Made by a program: the position numbers and the translations under genes | Notes under the pieces: generated by a model | What the model was told of the DNA's origin: nothing | Database searches by the model: none | What the model saw: only the letters and a program-made list of their open reading frames with translations | In this document: one piece after another, positions 45,549-54,628 of the stretch | How the letters are laid out: every line of letters begins with the position of its first letter | Numbering within the stretch: position 1 is the stretch's first letter | From: Stieleria maiorica | Lineage (GTDB): Bacteria; Planctomycetota; Planctomycetia; Pirellulales; Pirellulaceae | NCBI RefSeq assembly: GCF_008035925.1 | Contig: NZ_CP036264.1 | Location: 3,594,402 to 3,658,401 of the forward strand | Direction: 5' to 3' | DNA length: 64,000 nt

Positions 45549-45772
45549 CGTGAACGCAATCCTGTTTCTGAGCGAGCGTCTGGGAATTGCCAGGCAAACG
45601 AAAGGCCGGAGCTCGCCTTGCGATTCAAAGCGGAATCAGGTGGGGAGGTCGACCAGCAAACGTTGAATTGTCCGACGCTGCTCTCCGCCAATCGGGAAAA
45701 GTGAGCACCGGCGGCATCCACGGAGTGCCACAAGGACACGGTCGCGAGGCCAACGCACAGGTGAGTCAACAT
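45545..45772 (-). CDS. Possible small secreted protein upstream of the giant gene
   Basis: 75 residues with a signal-peptide-like start (MLTHLCVGLATVSLWHSVDAA) and no recognised domain. Its stop codon overlaps the giant gene's ATG as ATGA, which could mean translational coupling. GAGA lies about 8 nt before the ATG. The overlap may also be chance, so this is a weak call. Confidence 0.3.
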   Translation of the reverse strand: MLTHLCVGLATVSLWHSVDAAGAHFSRLAESSVGQFNVCWSTSPPDSALNRKASSGLSFAWQFPDARSETGLRSR

Positions 45773-46077
45773 CGGCTGATCTCAATTTTCCGAGGTGTGC
45801 GCTAACCCAACGGCATCAATGGAGCATTTCACACATATGGACAGATGGCCATTATGCTCCGAAGGAAGGGGGCAAGCAACCCCGGAGAGAGCGGGTCGAG
45901 CGGGGGGCAGGCACGGGACTGATGCTTGCGCCGACTTCCGTATTCGCTCGGCATGAAGGCAGGCGACGCGATCTCTCCAATAGGAGAGCGGGCCGATCAA
46001 ATTTTCCAAAGAAATACCGGCAATTCTGGCGTGCTCATGGAGCATACCCTCATTGGACGAATCCGATCGCGAACAAC

Positions 46078-46602
46078 ATGGCCGATTCCTGCGGCACTTC
46101 ATGGAGCACGAAGAGTCGCTGCGTCGGCGTTGAAACAGACACCTTTCCGTCCCAGATCACACATCGTTTGAAGGCAGTTGTCGGACCGGAGGGAAAGCCG
46201 GGCTTCACGCCGATTCGGGTCAGCCCGATAAACTACGCACCCGGTGACCCGGAATTTCGGGCACCCGAAGGAGCGTCGCTGCAGTTCGAAATCAAAACGG
46301 ACTCCGACGAGACCTTTGACGTCAAGCTACACAAGAATTACTGGGTCGATGACTTCAGCACCTATTCCGCCAAAGTTTCCATCAAGGGGGACAATGGCTG
46401 GCAAACGGTAACGCTATCGGGTGCGGAATTCAGGAATTCTAAAACCGACGAACCGCTAGGAAAGTCAATCAACGAAATTGGTGTGCTGGAAATTACCATG
46501 CCCCGACGGCAAGGTTGGAGTGATCCGCAGGTGATGTTTCGAAATTCTCGCTGGGTCGGAGGCAAGTATGTTCCGCACGTGCATGCGTACCGTCAGAAAT
46601 AG
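46078..46602 (+). pseudogene. Fragment of a secreted-enzyme C-terminal (CIA30-like) beta domain
   Basis: From about 46168 on, the translation looks like genuine protein (AVVGPEGKPGFTPIRV, LQFEIKTDSDETFDVKL, GWQTVTLSGAEF, EIGVLEITMP). It resembles the carbohydrate-binding CIA30-type beta domain found at the end of some enzymes. The 5' part has Arg-rich sequence without coding character and no signal peptide. I read it as the surviving 3' end of a larger gene, but a new start at 46078 cannot be excluded. It lies directly in front of the second sulfatase. Confidence 0.5.
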
Positions 46603-46645
46603 GCGAACCAGACTACCGGTGCGACGCATCGTGTTTCCTTCGCAG

Positions 46646-48031
46646 ATGTCCTTTTCAATGGTCCGATCGATGATGTTTCGTTTTCAATTCACCTTGCTTC
46701 TTCTTTTGTGGCCGGCCGGTTTGTGGGCGGCGGCGCCATCCAGACCGAATATCGTCGTGTTCCTGGCCGACGACATGGGCTGGGGGGACTCGGCGACGTA
46801 TGGCCACGAGCTTATCCAAACACCTAATCTGGACAAATTGGCGTCCCAAGGAGTGAAGTTCACTCAGTGCTATTCGGCTTGCGGTGTCTGTTCGCCGTCT
46901 CGGTCGGCGATCTTGACCGGTCGAACGCCGTATCGAAACGGTGTCTATCGACATTTGTCAGGCAGTCATGAAGCTCACCTGCGAAGCAGCGAGATCACGT
47001 ATCCCAAGCTGTTGAAATCGATCGGTTACGAAACCTGCCACGTCGGAAAATGGCATCTCAATTCCAAGCCGCAGTTCAACACGTCCGAATATCCGCAACC
47101 TGGCGATCATGGGTACGACTATTGGATGGCAACGCACAACAACGCGGAACCGAGCCACAAAAACCCGAACAACTTTGTCCGCAATGGAGAACCCGTCGGT
47201 GAGCTTACCGGGTTCTCAGCACCACTGGTTGCCGCTGAAGCAGCACACTGGTTGAGTGCGATTCGCGACGATTCGAAGCCGTTCGCTCTGTCGATCTGGA
47301 TCCATGAACCCCACTCACCGATTGCGACGGACCTGCAGTTCTCCGGTCTTTATGACGGGCACGCGAATAGTGAGTACATGGGCAACATCACACAGCTGGA
47401 TCATGCGTTAGGATTGGTGATGGATGCGTTGGACCGCGAAGGGGTCAGCGACGACACGTTGTTGATCTTTACTTCGGACAACGGCCCGGTCGCAAATTTT
47501 GGGGGAACGACCGGTGGATTGCGAGGCGGCAAACGCAGTGACCATGAAGGCGGCATCCGAGTGCCGGGTGTTGTGCGCTGGCCGGGACAGATCAAGCCCG
47601 GAACGGTCAGCGATGTTCCCGTGATCGGCACGGACATCTTCGCCACGGTGTTGGACATCACCGACATTCCCATGCCCCAGGATCGAACGATCGACGGCAT
47701 CAGCATGCTGCCCGCCTTCGACGGCAAGCCCCTGACGCGAAAGACTCCCCTTTTCTGGCGCACTCACGTATCGCCGCCGGCCGATCGCGTCGCACTCCGC
47801 ATCGGTGACTGGAAACTGGTGGGTGACGATACGTTGACGAAGTTTCAGCTGTACCAGATCCGTCAAGACTGGAAGGAAGAACACGATCTCGCCTCCGCGA
47901 TGCCCGAAAAGACGGAAGCAATGAAGAAGCGGCTTTTTGAGGTGTGGAGCGACATCGAATCCGAAGGCCCCGCCCACTGGTGGAAGAACGAACGCCAAAA
48001 GCCAGTCCGCGGCGGCACCGTCAACTATTAG
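46646..48031 (+). CDS. Sulfatase, secreted
   Basis: About 461 residues. A signal peptide (MMFRFQFTLLLLLWPAGLWA) is followed by VFLADDMGWGD with the metal-binding Asp pair, the formylglycine motif CSPSR (Cys about residue 82), GKWHLNSKP, a TSDNGPV metal site and TIDGISMLPAFDG. It hydrolyses sulfate esters, substrate unknown. The start is uncertain between 46646, 46661 and 46670, all in front of the same signal peptide. The frame extends to 46568, into the upstream fragment, which overlaps it in another frame. Confidence 0.92.
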   Translation: MSFSMVRSMMFRFQFTLLLLLWPAGLWAAAPSRPNIVVFLADDMGWGDSATYGHELIQTPNLDKLASQGVKFTQCYSACGVCSPSRSAILTGRTPYRNGVYRHLSGSHEAHLRSSEITYPKLLKSIGYETCHVGKWHLNSKPQFNTSEYPQPGDHGYDYWMATHNNAEPSHKNPNNFVRNGEPVGELTGFSAPLVAAEAAHWLSAIRDDSKPFALSIWIHEPHSPIATDLQFSGLYDGHANSEYMGNITQLDHALGLVMDALDREGVSDDTLLIFTSDNGPVANFGGTTGGLRGGKRSDHEGGIRVPGVVRWPGQIKPGTVSDVPVIGTDIFATVLDITDIPMPQDRTIDGISMLPAFDGKPLTRKTPLFWRTHVSPPADRVALRIGDWKLVGDDTLTKFQLYQIRQDWKEEHDLASAMPEKTEAMKKRLFEVWSDIESEGPAHWWKNERQKPVRGGTVNY

Positions 48032-48186
48032 ATTTTGCCCCCATTGTTTTGCCATTCCTTCCAGAATGGAGCAGCGATCGTTCAATGGGACCAATACGAC
48101 TTATAGGTCCCCTATGTCCTATTAGTCCTATCGATCGCGGCCCCCGATGTCGTCCCCCAAACCCGAGATTTAGGACAACGCGCATG
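48032..48186. other. Intergenic with short repeat remnants
   Basis: 48033-48060 contain TTTTGCCCCCATTG, the reverse complement of the GATGGGGGCA minisatellite type. 48090-48130 hold several TATAGGTCC-like short repeats. No gene is seen. These lie just after the sulfatase stop codon and before the tRNA terminator. Confidence 0.5.
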
Positions 48187-48220
48187 AAAAAGGGACTCAC
48201 GTCGAAAAGCGTGAGTCCCT
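48187..48220 (-). terminator. Rho-independent terminator of tRNA-Leu
   Basis: An 11-bp perfect stem (AGGGACTCACG 48191-48201 with CGTGAGTCCCT 48210-48220) with an 8-base loop. On the minus strand it is followed by a run of U from 48191 to 48187. It lies 15 bases after the tRNA 3' end. Confidence 0.85.
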
Positions 48221-48234
48221 TAAAAAAAACCGAG

Positions 48235-48319
48235 TGCGGATGAGAGGATTTGAACCTCCACCCCCTTATCGAGGACTAGAACCTGAATCTAGCGCGTCTG
48301 CCAGTTCCGCCACATCCGC
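48235..48319 (-). tRNA. tRNA-Leu (anticodon CAG)
   Basis: 85 bases. The acceptor stem GCGGATG (48319-48313) pairs with CATCCGC (48242-48236), with discriminator A at 48235. The anticodon arm CTAGA-TTCAGGT-TCTAG gives anticodon CAG, reading CUG codons. The long variable arm is of the class II kind expected for Leu, and the T arm is GGAGGTTCAAATCCTC-like. CCA is not encoded. Confidence 0.95.
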
Positions 48320-48443
48320 TTGGTTCACTGTGAAGAGTGATCTCGGTCGGCCGAGGTTCACTCGTTCAGCGGCGGGTAGATTATCGAGTGAGCTGGGAAT
48401 GTGCAAGCCGGGAGTGGGCGTTGCTGCCAGTTTTCCGGTCTGA

Positions 48444-49427
48444 CTAGGGGAACAGGTAACGGATCCAGTTGCGGATGCCTTGGCCGGGGACGTAGGCGAC
48501 CGGTTGCCCCCACAGCCCCTGGCCGACTTGGACCATGTAGTTCTGTTGTCCCAACGTGATCAGCGAGCGTGCCGGGGCGGCCGAGCTGGGCAGCGCCAGG
48601 GGCTGGCTGGTCGTCGGCGGAAGCACCGAAACCGGCGGGATGGTTGCTGTCGAGGGAATCTCCGCCGGCAGCGTGCCTGGCGACTGGATGATCGGCGCTT
48701 GGGTGATCGGAACCTGCGTGACGGGGCCACAGCCGGGCGAGGAATACGTCACCGGCATGAGTTGTCCGCAGCCGCCGTCAAAAGCGCTGGCCGCCATATA
48801 GGTGCTCGGTGGCGTGATCAGCCGGCAGTTGTCCATCCTGGCAAAGGCGTTGGTTTCTAACGAGGGCTGGGGGATCTGGTCCAGGTCTGATGGCGAGGGG
48901 GCGTACGGATTGCCTGGCGCGGGCAAGGCACGCGGCGGCGCGGTGGCTGCATCGGGAAAGGGCGTCGAATTCGGAATCGCCGCGCCCTGTCCGGGTTGAA
49001 CATTTTGACTGGGTTGCCCGACCGGTTCTGGTTGGGGAAGACCCGCGTTGGGCGCCGTGCCCGGCAGCGACATCCCCGAATCGGCCAGCGGAGGCGCATC
49101 GAACCCCGATTGCATCCAGACGGTTTGGCGGACCGAAGACGGGCCGGTGGAGACCTGACGAATCGGAGACGAGCCGGAGGGCAACTGACCCTCGCGTTGC
49201 CAGTACGCGGTCTCATTGCGAACCACCGCCGAACGCGATTGCTGGGCGCGCATCGCAACGTTCGTCGCCGGCACCGAACTTTGGTTTTGAAATCGGTCCA
49301 CGGCGCTCGCCGACCCGATCGGCCGCAGCCGTGTCACGGCCGAACCGGACTGGGCATCGCTGATGCCTTGATCGACGAAAACAAAACAGAGTGTTGCGAA
49401 TACGGTGGTGACGAGGCGGCGTGTCAT
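48444..49427 (-). CDS. Pro/Gln-rich secreted protein of unknown function
   Basis: About 327 residues. A signal peptide (MTRRLVTTVFATLCFVF, cleaved near ISDAQS) is followed by a low-complexity body rich in Pro, Ser and Gln, with a few Cys (MDNCRLITPP, GGCGQLMPVTYSSPGCGP). The conserved-looking C-terminus is LITLGQQNYMVQVGQGLWGQ and VAYVPGQGIRNWIRYLFP. I do not recognise a family. The ORF opens at 49673, but the ATG at 49427 begins the signal peptide. It is transcribed toward the tRNA on the same strand. Confidence 0.75.
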   Translation of the reverse strand: MTRRLVTTVFATLCFVFVDQGISDAQSGSAVTRLRPIGSASAVDRFQNQSSVPATNVAMRAQQSRSAVVRNETAYWQREGQLPSGSSPIRQVSTGPSSVRQTVWMQSGFDAPPLADSGMSLPGTAPNAGLPQPEPVGQPSQNVQPGQGAAIPNSTPFPDAATAPPRALPAPGNPYAPSPSDLDQIPQPSLETNAFARMDNCRLITPPSTYMAASAFDGGCGQLMPVTYSSPGCGPVTQVPITQAPIIQSPGTLPAEIPSTATIPPVSVLPPTTSQPLALPSSAAPARSLITLGQQNYMVQVGQGLWGQPVAYVPGQGIRNWIRYLFP

Positions 49428-49943
49428 GAGACCATCGATGATGAGGGGTGTCGGAACCCGGGAGACTGATTGCGTGTTAGTTTCTTTGCAGACTGCAGTG
49501 CAAGATCGGTGCCGGATCGAAGGTCGGCGGCATTTGCCGTGAAACACGACGCCCGGATGGAGCTTGCGGGCGCCGATCGAGCGGGACTTCAATTGGCTGC
49601 AGCGGAGACAAATAGTCGCAGAGGGCGCGTGAAACTTGTCACGCCGCCGATCCGGGCGCGGAAGATTTTGCATCGGGATGTAAAAACTGCGTCAACATGC
49701 CTCGTGCACGGTCGCTCCTGCGTCGGTGGGAGTCAGGAGGGGAGTGGCAGAATGATGCGGGGCAGAATGATGGGGGCAAGACGATGGGGGTGGCGAGGGC
49801 TGGCGTCAGACGGCTGAACGTACGATGAACGTACGGAACTGCAGCTTTCTCAATCGCCGAATTTCCCCGCTCTGGCGAGCTTCGCTACGGTGGGTGTTCC
49901 ACGCTCTGGCGAGCGTAGCTACGGCCCATGCGTTGCTGTCCCG
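49428..49943. other. Intergenic with minisatellite remnant and short direct repeats
   Basis: No credible gene. 49748-49792 hold three degenerate units of the GCAGAATGATGGGGG type, related to the array at 1-111. 49868-49925 contain two near-copies of CGCTCTGGCGAGC-TCGCTACGG about 34 bases apart. The promoter of the Pro-rich gene should lie near 49430-49550. Confidence 0.6.
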
Positions 49944-51014
49944 TTAGACCGCCAGCGGGACCGCCGGTTCGGCGGATTGGATCGGATCACCGACGGAATC
50001 GTCGCACAGCGGTGCCAAGTCTTCTTGATGGGACAGCATGACCAGTTTGTCGTTGCCGCGGATCTCGTCGCACATCTTGGGGTTCTTGATGACGTCGCCG
50101 TTGGCGCGTTTGACGGCGACCACCACCGTGGCTCCGTCGCCGCTGGTTTCCAGATCATGGATCGTCGCGCCGACGAAAATCGATTCCTCGTGGATTTCGA
50201 TCTCGACCATTTGTAAACCGAACACGTCCAGGTCCTGGTTGAGCCGGTTGAAGGCTTGCTTGTTTTCCACGATCGATTCGACCGTCGGGCAAGCGATCTG
50301 GTGGGCGATCCGTGTCGCTCCGATCATCGTCGGCGACACGACGCCATCGGCCCCGCTGCGGATTAGTTTTCGTTCGGTCGTCGGGCACTCGCAGCGCGCG
50401 ATGATTTGGATTTTCTCGCACAGCTCACGCGCCGTGAGGGTCACGAACACGTTGTCGGCGTCTTTGGGCAAGACGGTCGCCAGCACCGAGGCCCGCTCGA
50501 TGCCGGCTTGCTGCAACACCTCTTCCTGCGCCGCGTCGCCGGCAATCACCAACGTGCCGTGTCGTTCTGCATCGGCCAGCCGTTCAGGATCGCAATCGAT
50601 CACGACGAACTTGACGCCCAAGTGATCGAGTTCATGGATCAGATTTCGGCCCATGCGACCAAACCCGCAGACGATCGCGTGCCCCGACAACGCGTTGATT
50701 TCCTGGCTCATCCGTCTCGCTCCCATCGCCCGTTGAATCTCCCCTTCGGCGATCATCTGTACAAAACCGCCCAGGACATAAAGGGCGGAACTGCATCCCG
50801 AAATGATGACCGCCAACGTGAACAGCTTCAGACGTGGGTCGTCCACCGGATTCACTTCCCCATAGCCGACGCCAAAGATGGTGATCACCACCATGTAGAG
50901 CGCATCGATGTACGACCATCCCGCCACGACATAGCCGGCGATTGCGATCAAACAGGTGGAAACCAGGACGGTCAGACCAACTCGCATTTTGTGAATGGAA
51001 GTTGATCCGTTCAT
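49944..51014 (-). CDS. Two-TM potassium channel with RCK (TrkA-N/C) domains
   Basis: About 356 residues. TM1 (about 10-30), a pore loop with the selectivity filter TIFGVGYGE (variant of TVGYG) and TM2 (about 65-88) come first. A cytoplasmic RCK-N domain has the Rossmann motif GFGRMGRNL (about 115-125) and the acidic strand end VIDCDPE. A C-terminal TrkA-C-like domain (about 250-330) follows. It is a ligand- or nucleotide-gated K+ channel of the MthK/Kch type in the inner membrane. The frame extends to 51098, but the ATG at 51014 starts the recognisable protein. Confidence 0.9.
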   Translation of the reverse strand: MNGSTSIHKMRVGLTVLVSTCLIAIAGYVVAGWSYIDALYMVVITIFGVGYGEVNPVDDPRLKLFTLAVIISGCSSALYVLGGFVQMIAEGEIQRAMGARRMSQEINALSGHAIVCGFGRMGRNLIHELDHLGVKFVVIDCDPERLADAERHGTLVIAGDAAQEEVLQQAGIERASVLATVLPKDADNVFVTLTARELCEKIQIIARCECPTTERKLIRSGADGVVSPTMIGATRIAHQIACPTVESIVENKQAFNRLNQDLDVFGLQMVEIEIHEESIFVGATIHDLETSGDGATVVVAVKRANGDVIKNPKMCDEIRGNDKLVMLSHQEDLAPLCDDSVGDPIQSAEPAVPLAV

Positions 51015-51505
51015 CGCATCGTGTTTCTCGCCACTTGTTCGGCGACGCTCCGGTGTCGGTCTGAATTGCCTATCCGACTTTTGGTGCCGAATAGTCATCG
51101 AGCAAGCGGGGTGCGGGAAAAACCTCAGCCGGGCAGATTCGCGGGCGCGGTTGATTTGTCACAGCGTTGAAAAGCGGGGCATTGGGTAGCGTGGTCAGGG
51201 GGGAATCGAAAAACAACACGGATAGCAGCGCGAGCCCACGGATCCGCGACCGCATCCCATCCGTGGGTTCGCGCTGCCATCGGTGGGCATCAAGCGTCCT
51301 TAGGATTCGGGGCGACCAGGGAGGGGCGTTTTGGCTCGTAAGCACGCAAGCATCACGAATCGACCCTCCCCTCGCTGCGCTCGACCCTCCCTTCCACGGA
51401 GGGTTTTGTCTTAATCGTGCGCGAGTTTTTCGCCCGTCGGGGCTCCTTTGAATTGGATCGCCGGTTTCGGCGAATGTAGATGACTCTCATTGGAAGGTCC
51501 CAACG
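51015..51505. other. Intergenic with hairpin repeats
   Basis: A 19-bp inverted repeat with one mismatch (51225-51243 with 51259-51277, loop 15) and a Pro/Leu-codon-like repeat with CTCGACCCTCCCTTCCACGG cores at 51360-51405. No gene is supported. The ribosome site of the next gene is GGAAGG at 51492-51497, 8 nt before its ATG. Confidence 0.65.
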
Positions 51506-52180
51506 ATGTCGGCACGTGTCTCCCATAGCCTGATCGACCCGATCATTTCTCCGAAATTGCAATCGCTGTATCCGTACCTGCGTATTCCGGCAGTGTTCCC
51601 TCCCGAGGGAATCGTTTTGGTCGGGCACCTGTCGGCGATCATCGGCGCGGTCGGGTTGGCGTTTTCGACGACCTATTGGTGGTGCGGAATCATCGCCGCG
51701 GCGGGAATCCTGGGCAACCATCTGGCAGATTGTGTGGATGGCACGCATGCCCGGCGAACCGGTCAGTGTCGCAATGGCGGTGAACTGCTGGATCATTTCA
51801 CCGACCCGCTGTCTTTCGCGTACTACCTGATCGGTATCGGCGTCGGGTGCGGACGATTGGACTTGGCGATCGTCGCGGTGGTTTGCCTGTTCGCGATCGC
51901 GGTGCTGACCAACATCAAGGCAAAACTGGTGGGCGAGTTCACGCTTTCAAAATTTGGTCCGACCGAATTCAAGGCACTGCTCAGTTTGATCGGGATTGTG
52001 ACGGCGGGAGTTTGGTTTGTCCCGCAGGTCGGGGTCACGCCGGTTCAGTTCCTGTTGGTGGCCTACGTCGGCCTGATCGTTGCGGGATTGGTCCAACTGC
52101 CTATCCAATTGGTGCGATCGATCCGGGAAGTGAATGAAAAGGGCGACGCACCGGACACGTCAGAGTGGCAGTTGAAGTGA
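51506..52180 (+). CDS. CDP-alcohol phosphatidyltransferase family protein
   Basis: 224 residues, mostly membrane helices (about six). The complete catalytic signature is present: Asp78-Gly79, Ala82-Arg83, Gly92, Asp96 and Asp100 in DGTHARRTGQCRNGGELLDHFTD-type spacing, with a further Asp75. The enzyme joins a CDP-linked alcohol (CDP-diacylglycerol, or CDP-choline/ethanolamine) to another alcohol during phospholipid synthesis. Which alcohol is used cannot be read. It converges with the acyltransferase/ligase gene, also a lipid gene. Confidence 0.9.
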   Translation: MSARVSHSLIDPIISPKLQSLYPYLRIPAVFPPEGIVLVGHLSAIIGAVGLAFSTTYWWCGIIAAAGILGNHLADCVDGTHARRTGQCRNGGELLDHFTDPLSFAYYLIGIGVGCGRLDLAIVAVVCLFAIAVLTNIKAKLVGEFTLSKFGPTEFKALLSLIGIVTAGVWFVPQVGVTPVQFLLVAYVGLIVAGLVQLPIQLVRSIREVNEKGDAPDTSEWQLK

Positions 52181-52189
52181 CGCTGATGA

Positions 52190-52312
52190 TTCGTGCCGAG
52201 GGTCGCCGTGTTCTCCGAACTCGGTGCGGCCGCGAAAAAGCGAAGCTTTGCCGTGTGCCGACCTCGGAGAGGACGGCGACTGTCCAGTCGAACCCGAAAA
52301 CGAAGCGGCCGT
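52190..52312. repeat. Hairpin repeat between converging genes
   Basis: GTCGCCGTGTTCTCCGAACTCGG near 52203-52226 faces CCGACCTCGGAGAGGACGGCGAC near 52257-52280 in inverted orientation. It lies between the converging phosphatidyltransferase and acyltransferase genes and may end transcription from both sides (inference). Confidence 0.65.
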
Positions 52313-52315
52313 AAA

Positions 52316-54628
52316 CTACGCGCTTCCGGTCAGCTGGAGCGCCAGGTCTTTGGCGCCCTTGAGGTCCAGTTTGCCGGTTCCCAGCAGTGGGATCTGGTCG
52401 ACTTCGAAGAACGAATCGCGTGACGGGATGAACAGATTCGGCAAACCGGCTGCTTTGAGATCGGCCAAGATCTCGTCGACCTGCTTCTCCAAATGGCGAT
52501 GGAGCACGACCAGCCGTTCGCCCTTCTTGCTGTCGGGGACGGCGGTGACGCAAACCATCAACGCGTTCTCTTCGTCGTTTGCAGCAGCTCCACATTGCTC
52601 GGTCGATGCGGGGTGGTGGATCGACTTGGAAATCTCCTCTTCCACCTTCAGGTGCGGGACCATTTCGCCGCCGATCTTTGAGAACCGACTCTGTCGTCCC
52701 GTGATGTGAATGAAACCTTGAGCGTCGATGTTGGCAATGTCGCCGGTCGTGTACCAACCGGACCGGATCGCCTTTTCCGTCAGTTCCTTTTGATTCGCGT
52801 AACCGGTCATCACATTGGGACCGGCGATCAACAGCATGCCGTCTTCCCCGGCCGGCAGCTCGTCACCTGATTCCTGGGACACGACTTTGGCGCAAACGCC
52901 GGGCAGCGGACGGCCGACGGAACCTTCGACGCGATCAATCTGGAATGCCGCCGGCGATCGACTCGGCGGGATGTTGACCGAAACCAGGGGGCTCAATTCG
53001 GTCGTCCCGTAACCTTCGACGGGACGGATGCCGAAGGTGTTTTCGAAGGCATCGAACAGGTCGGCGGGCATTTTTTCGGCACCGACGATGCACGTGTTGA
53101 GCGTCTTGAACTGTTCCGGTTTGATCCGTCGGATGTAGCTGCGCAGGAACGTCGGTGTCCCCAGCAGCACGGTCGCGCCGTATTTTTCGGCCAGCTTGCC
53201 GATCTGGCGTGCATCAAGCGGGTTGAAATGGTAGACACCGCAAGGCCCCAGCACTTGTGCCGCCCACAACGTGACGCTGTAGCCGAAGGAATGGAAGAAG
53301 GGCAGAATTCCCAAGACGACGTCGTCATCATTCAGGCGGATGGCCTTTTTGATCGCGTCGACGTTGTGGCTGATGTTGGCTTGGCTGAGCATCACGCCTT
53401 TGGGCATGCCGGTCGATCCGCTGGTGAAGATCACGGTCATCAAGTCATCGCTTTTGACCCGGTGCAAACCGAGCATGCGTCGCAGCAGGGCGGCCGGAAT
53501 CAGATTGGCTTGAACGAACGCGATCGCCTTGTCGGCCGCGGTGACTTTTTCGCGCAGCGTTTCCGCGGTCACGATGTCTGAATCGATCTCGATGTTCACC
53601 TTGCTGAGGAATCGATCGCTGGTCAGGACATGCCGGATGCCGATGTCGTCGATGCAATGGTTGATGACGGGGCTGGAAACGGTGTAGTTCAGGTTGGCCG
53701 AAACACGGCGGTCGAGCGCCAGGGCGACGTTGACGATCACCGCGCCGGCGCTGGGGGGCAGGAAAACACCGACGTTGGTCTCGTCTTTGGACAGCACCTC
53801 GCGCCGCAGGACGCGACGCAGCGCGAAGGCCCGCGTCAACGCCTCGCGGCCGCCAAGTTCGGTCCCCATCGAGTCGGCGATTTGCAGCCGTTTGCCGCGA
53901 TGCCGCCAGCTGCGGATCACCGCAGCGGCCAGCACCGGGAATTCGTCGCGATGATCCGTCTGGGCACGCGCATGGAGCTGATTGACTTGCGATCGGACCA
54001 GCTCAATCGGCGTGTCGTTGGGCAGCGGTTTGCCGATGTACAGTGTCAATCGTCGACGGAACTTGTCCGGCCATTTGAAGAAAAACTTCCCGCCGCTGAA
54101 GCTGAAGATGCTTCCCCACATGCCGTCCAAGTAGACCGGAACGACCGGCGCATCGTGGCCTTGAAGGATCTTGCCCATGCCCGGCTTGAAGGCCTGGAGC
54201 TGACCCGTCCGTGTGATCGTGCCTTCGGGAAACAAACCGACGACATCACCGGACTTGAGCGCCTCACGCGCCGCTTTGAGCGCCCGCATGATCGATTTCG
54301 GATTGGCGAGCATCAAAATGGTGTCAAAGGCCGCGGCGAGCCACTTGGCAAAACCCGATCCGAAATTGGAGCCATCGACGACGAATCGAACGTTCCGCGG
54401 CATCATCCACAAGATCACGATGCCGTCGATCCACGACACATGATTGCTGACCACCAGGTAGCCGCCCGACGTGGGCAGATTCTCCACGCCGATCACGCGT
54501 TTGCGGTACAGCAGCGCCAGCATCGGTCGAAAGACGGCGCGGACGAACAGACGGGGCAGGTAAACCGCGATCGCGGCCAACGAGAGGAGGGAAACGATGA
54601 CGATTCCCAAGACGTACCAACCACCCAT
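52316..54628 (-). CDS. Acyltransferase/acyl-ACP synthetase fusion (Aas-like)
   Basis: 770 residues. A membrane helix (1-22) is followed by a PlsC-type 1-acylglycerolphosphate acyltransferase domain with NHVSWIDG (about 62-69) and FPEGTITR (about 135-142). An AMP-binding ligase domain (about 250-750) carries the P-loop-like VIFTSGSTGMPKGVM, YGTTELSPL, and a C-terminal catalytic Lys in GTGKLDLKG. E. coli Aas has the same order and re-acylates lyso-phospholipids using free fatty acid, ACP and ATP. It is probably an inner-membrane lipid-repair enzyme (inference from order). It converges on the phosphatidyltransferase gene. Confidence 0.9.
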   Translation of the reverse strand: MGGWYVLGIVIVSLLSLAAIAVYLPRLFVRAVFRPMLALLYRKRVIGVENLPTSGGYLVVSNHVSWIDGIVILWMMPRNVRFVVDGSNFGSGFAKWLAAAFDTILMLANPKSIMRALKAAREALKSGDVVGLFPEGTITRTGQLQAFKPGMGKILQGHDAPVVPVYLDGMWGSIFSFSGGKFFFKWPDKFRRRLTLYIGKPLPNDTPIELVRSQVNQLHARAQTDHRDEFPVLAAAVIRSWRHRGKRLQIADSMGTELGGREALTRAFALRRVLRREVLSKDETNVGVFLPPSAGAVIVNVALALDRRVSANLNYTVSSPVINHCIDDIGIRHVLTSDRFLSKVNIEIDSDIVTAETLREKVTAADKAIAFVQANLIPAALLRRMLGLHRVKSDDLMTVIFTSGSTGMPKGVMLSQANISHNVDAIKKAIRLNDDDVVLGILPFFHSFGYSVTLWAAQVLGPCGVYHFNPLDARQIGKLAEKYGATVLLGTPTFLRSYIRRIKPEQFKTLNTCIVGAEKMPADLFDAFENTFGIRPVEGYGTTELSPLVSVNIPPSRSPAAFQIDRVEGSVGRPLPGVCAKVVSQESGDELPAGEDGMLLIAGPNVMTGYANQKELTEKAIRSGWYTTGDIANIDAQGFIHITGRQSRFSKIGGEMVPHLKVEEEISKSIHHPASTEQCGAAANDEENALMVCVTAVPDSKKGERLVVLHRHLEKQVDEILADLKAAGLPNLFIPSRDSFFEVDQIPLLGTGKLDLKGAKDLALQLTGSA

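Noticed and set aside
45782..46102. Minus-strand gene between the giant protein and the sulfatase
   Set aside because: Arg/Cys-rich translation without domain or signal; it overlaps the remnant read on the other strand.
48235..48319. Integration site at tRNA-Leu
   Set aside because: No direct repeat of the tRNA end and no integrase was found on either side in the window.
52101..52757. Minus-strand 218-residue frame
   Set aside because: It overlaps the end of the acyltransferase fusion in another frame and has an Arg-rich shadow composition.
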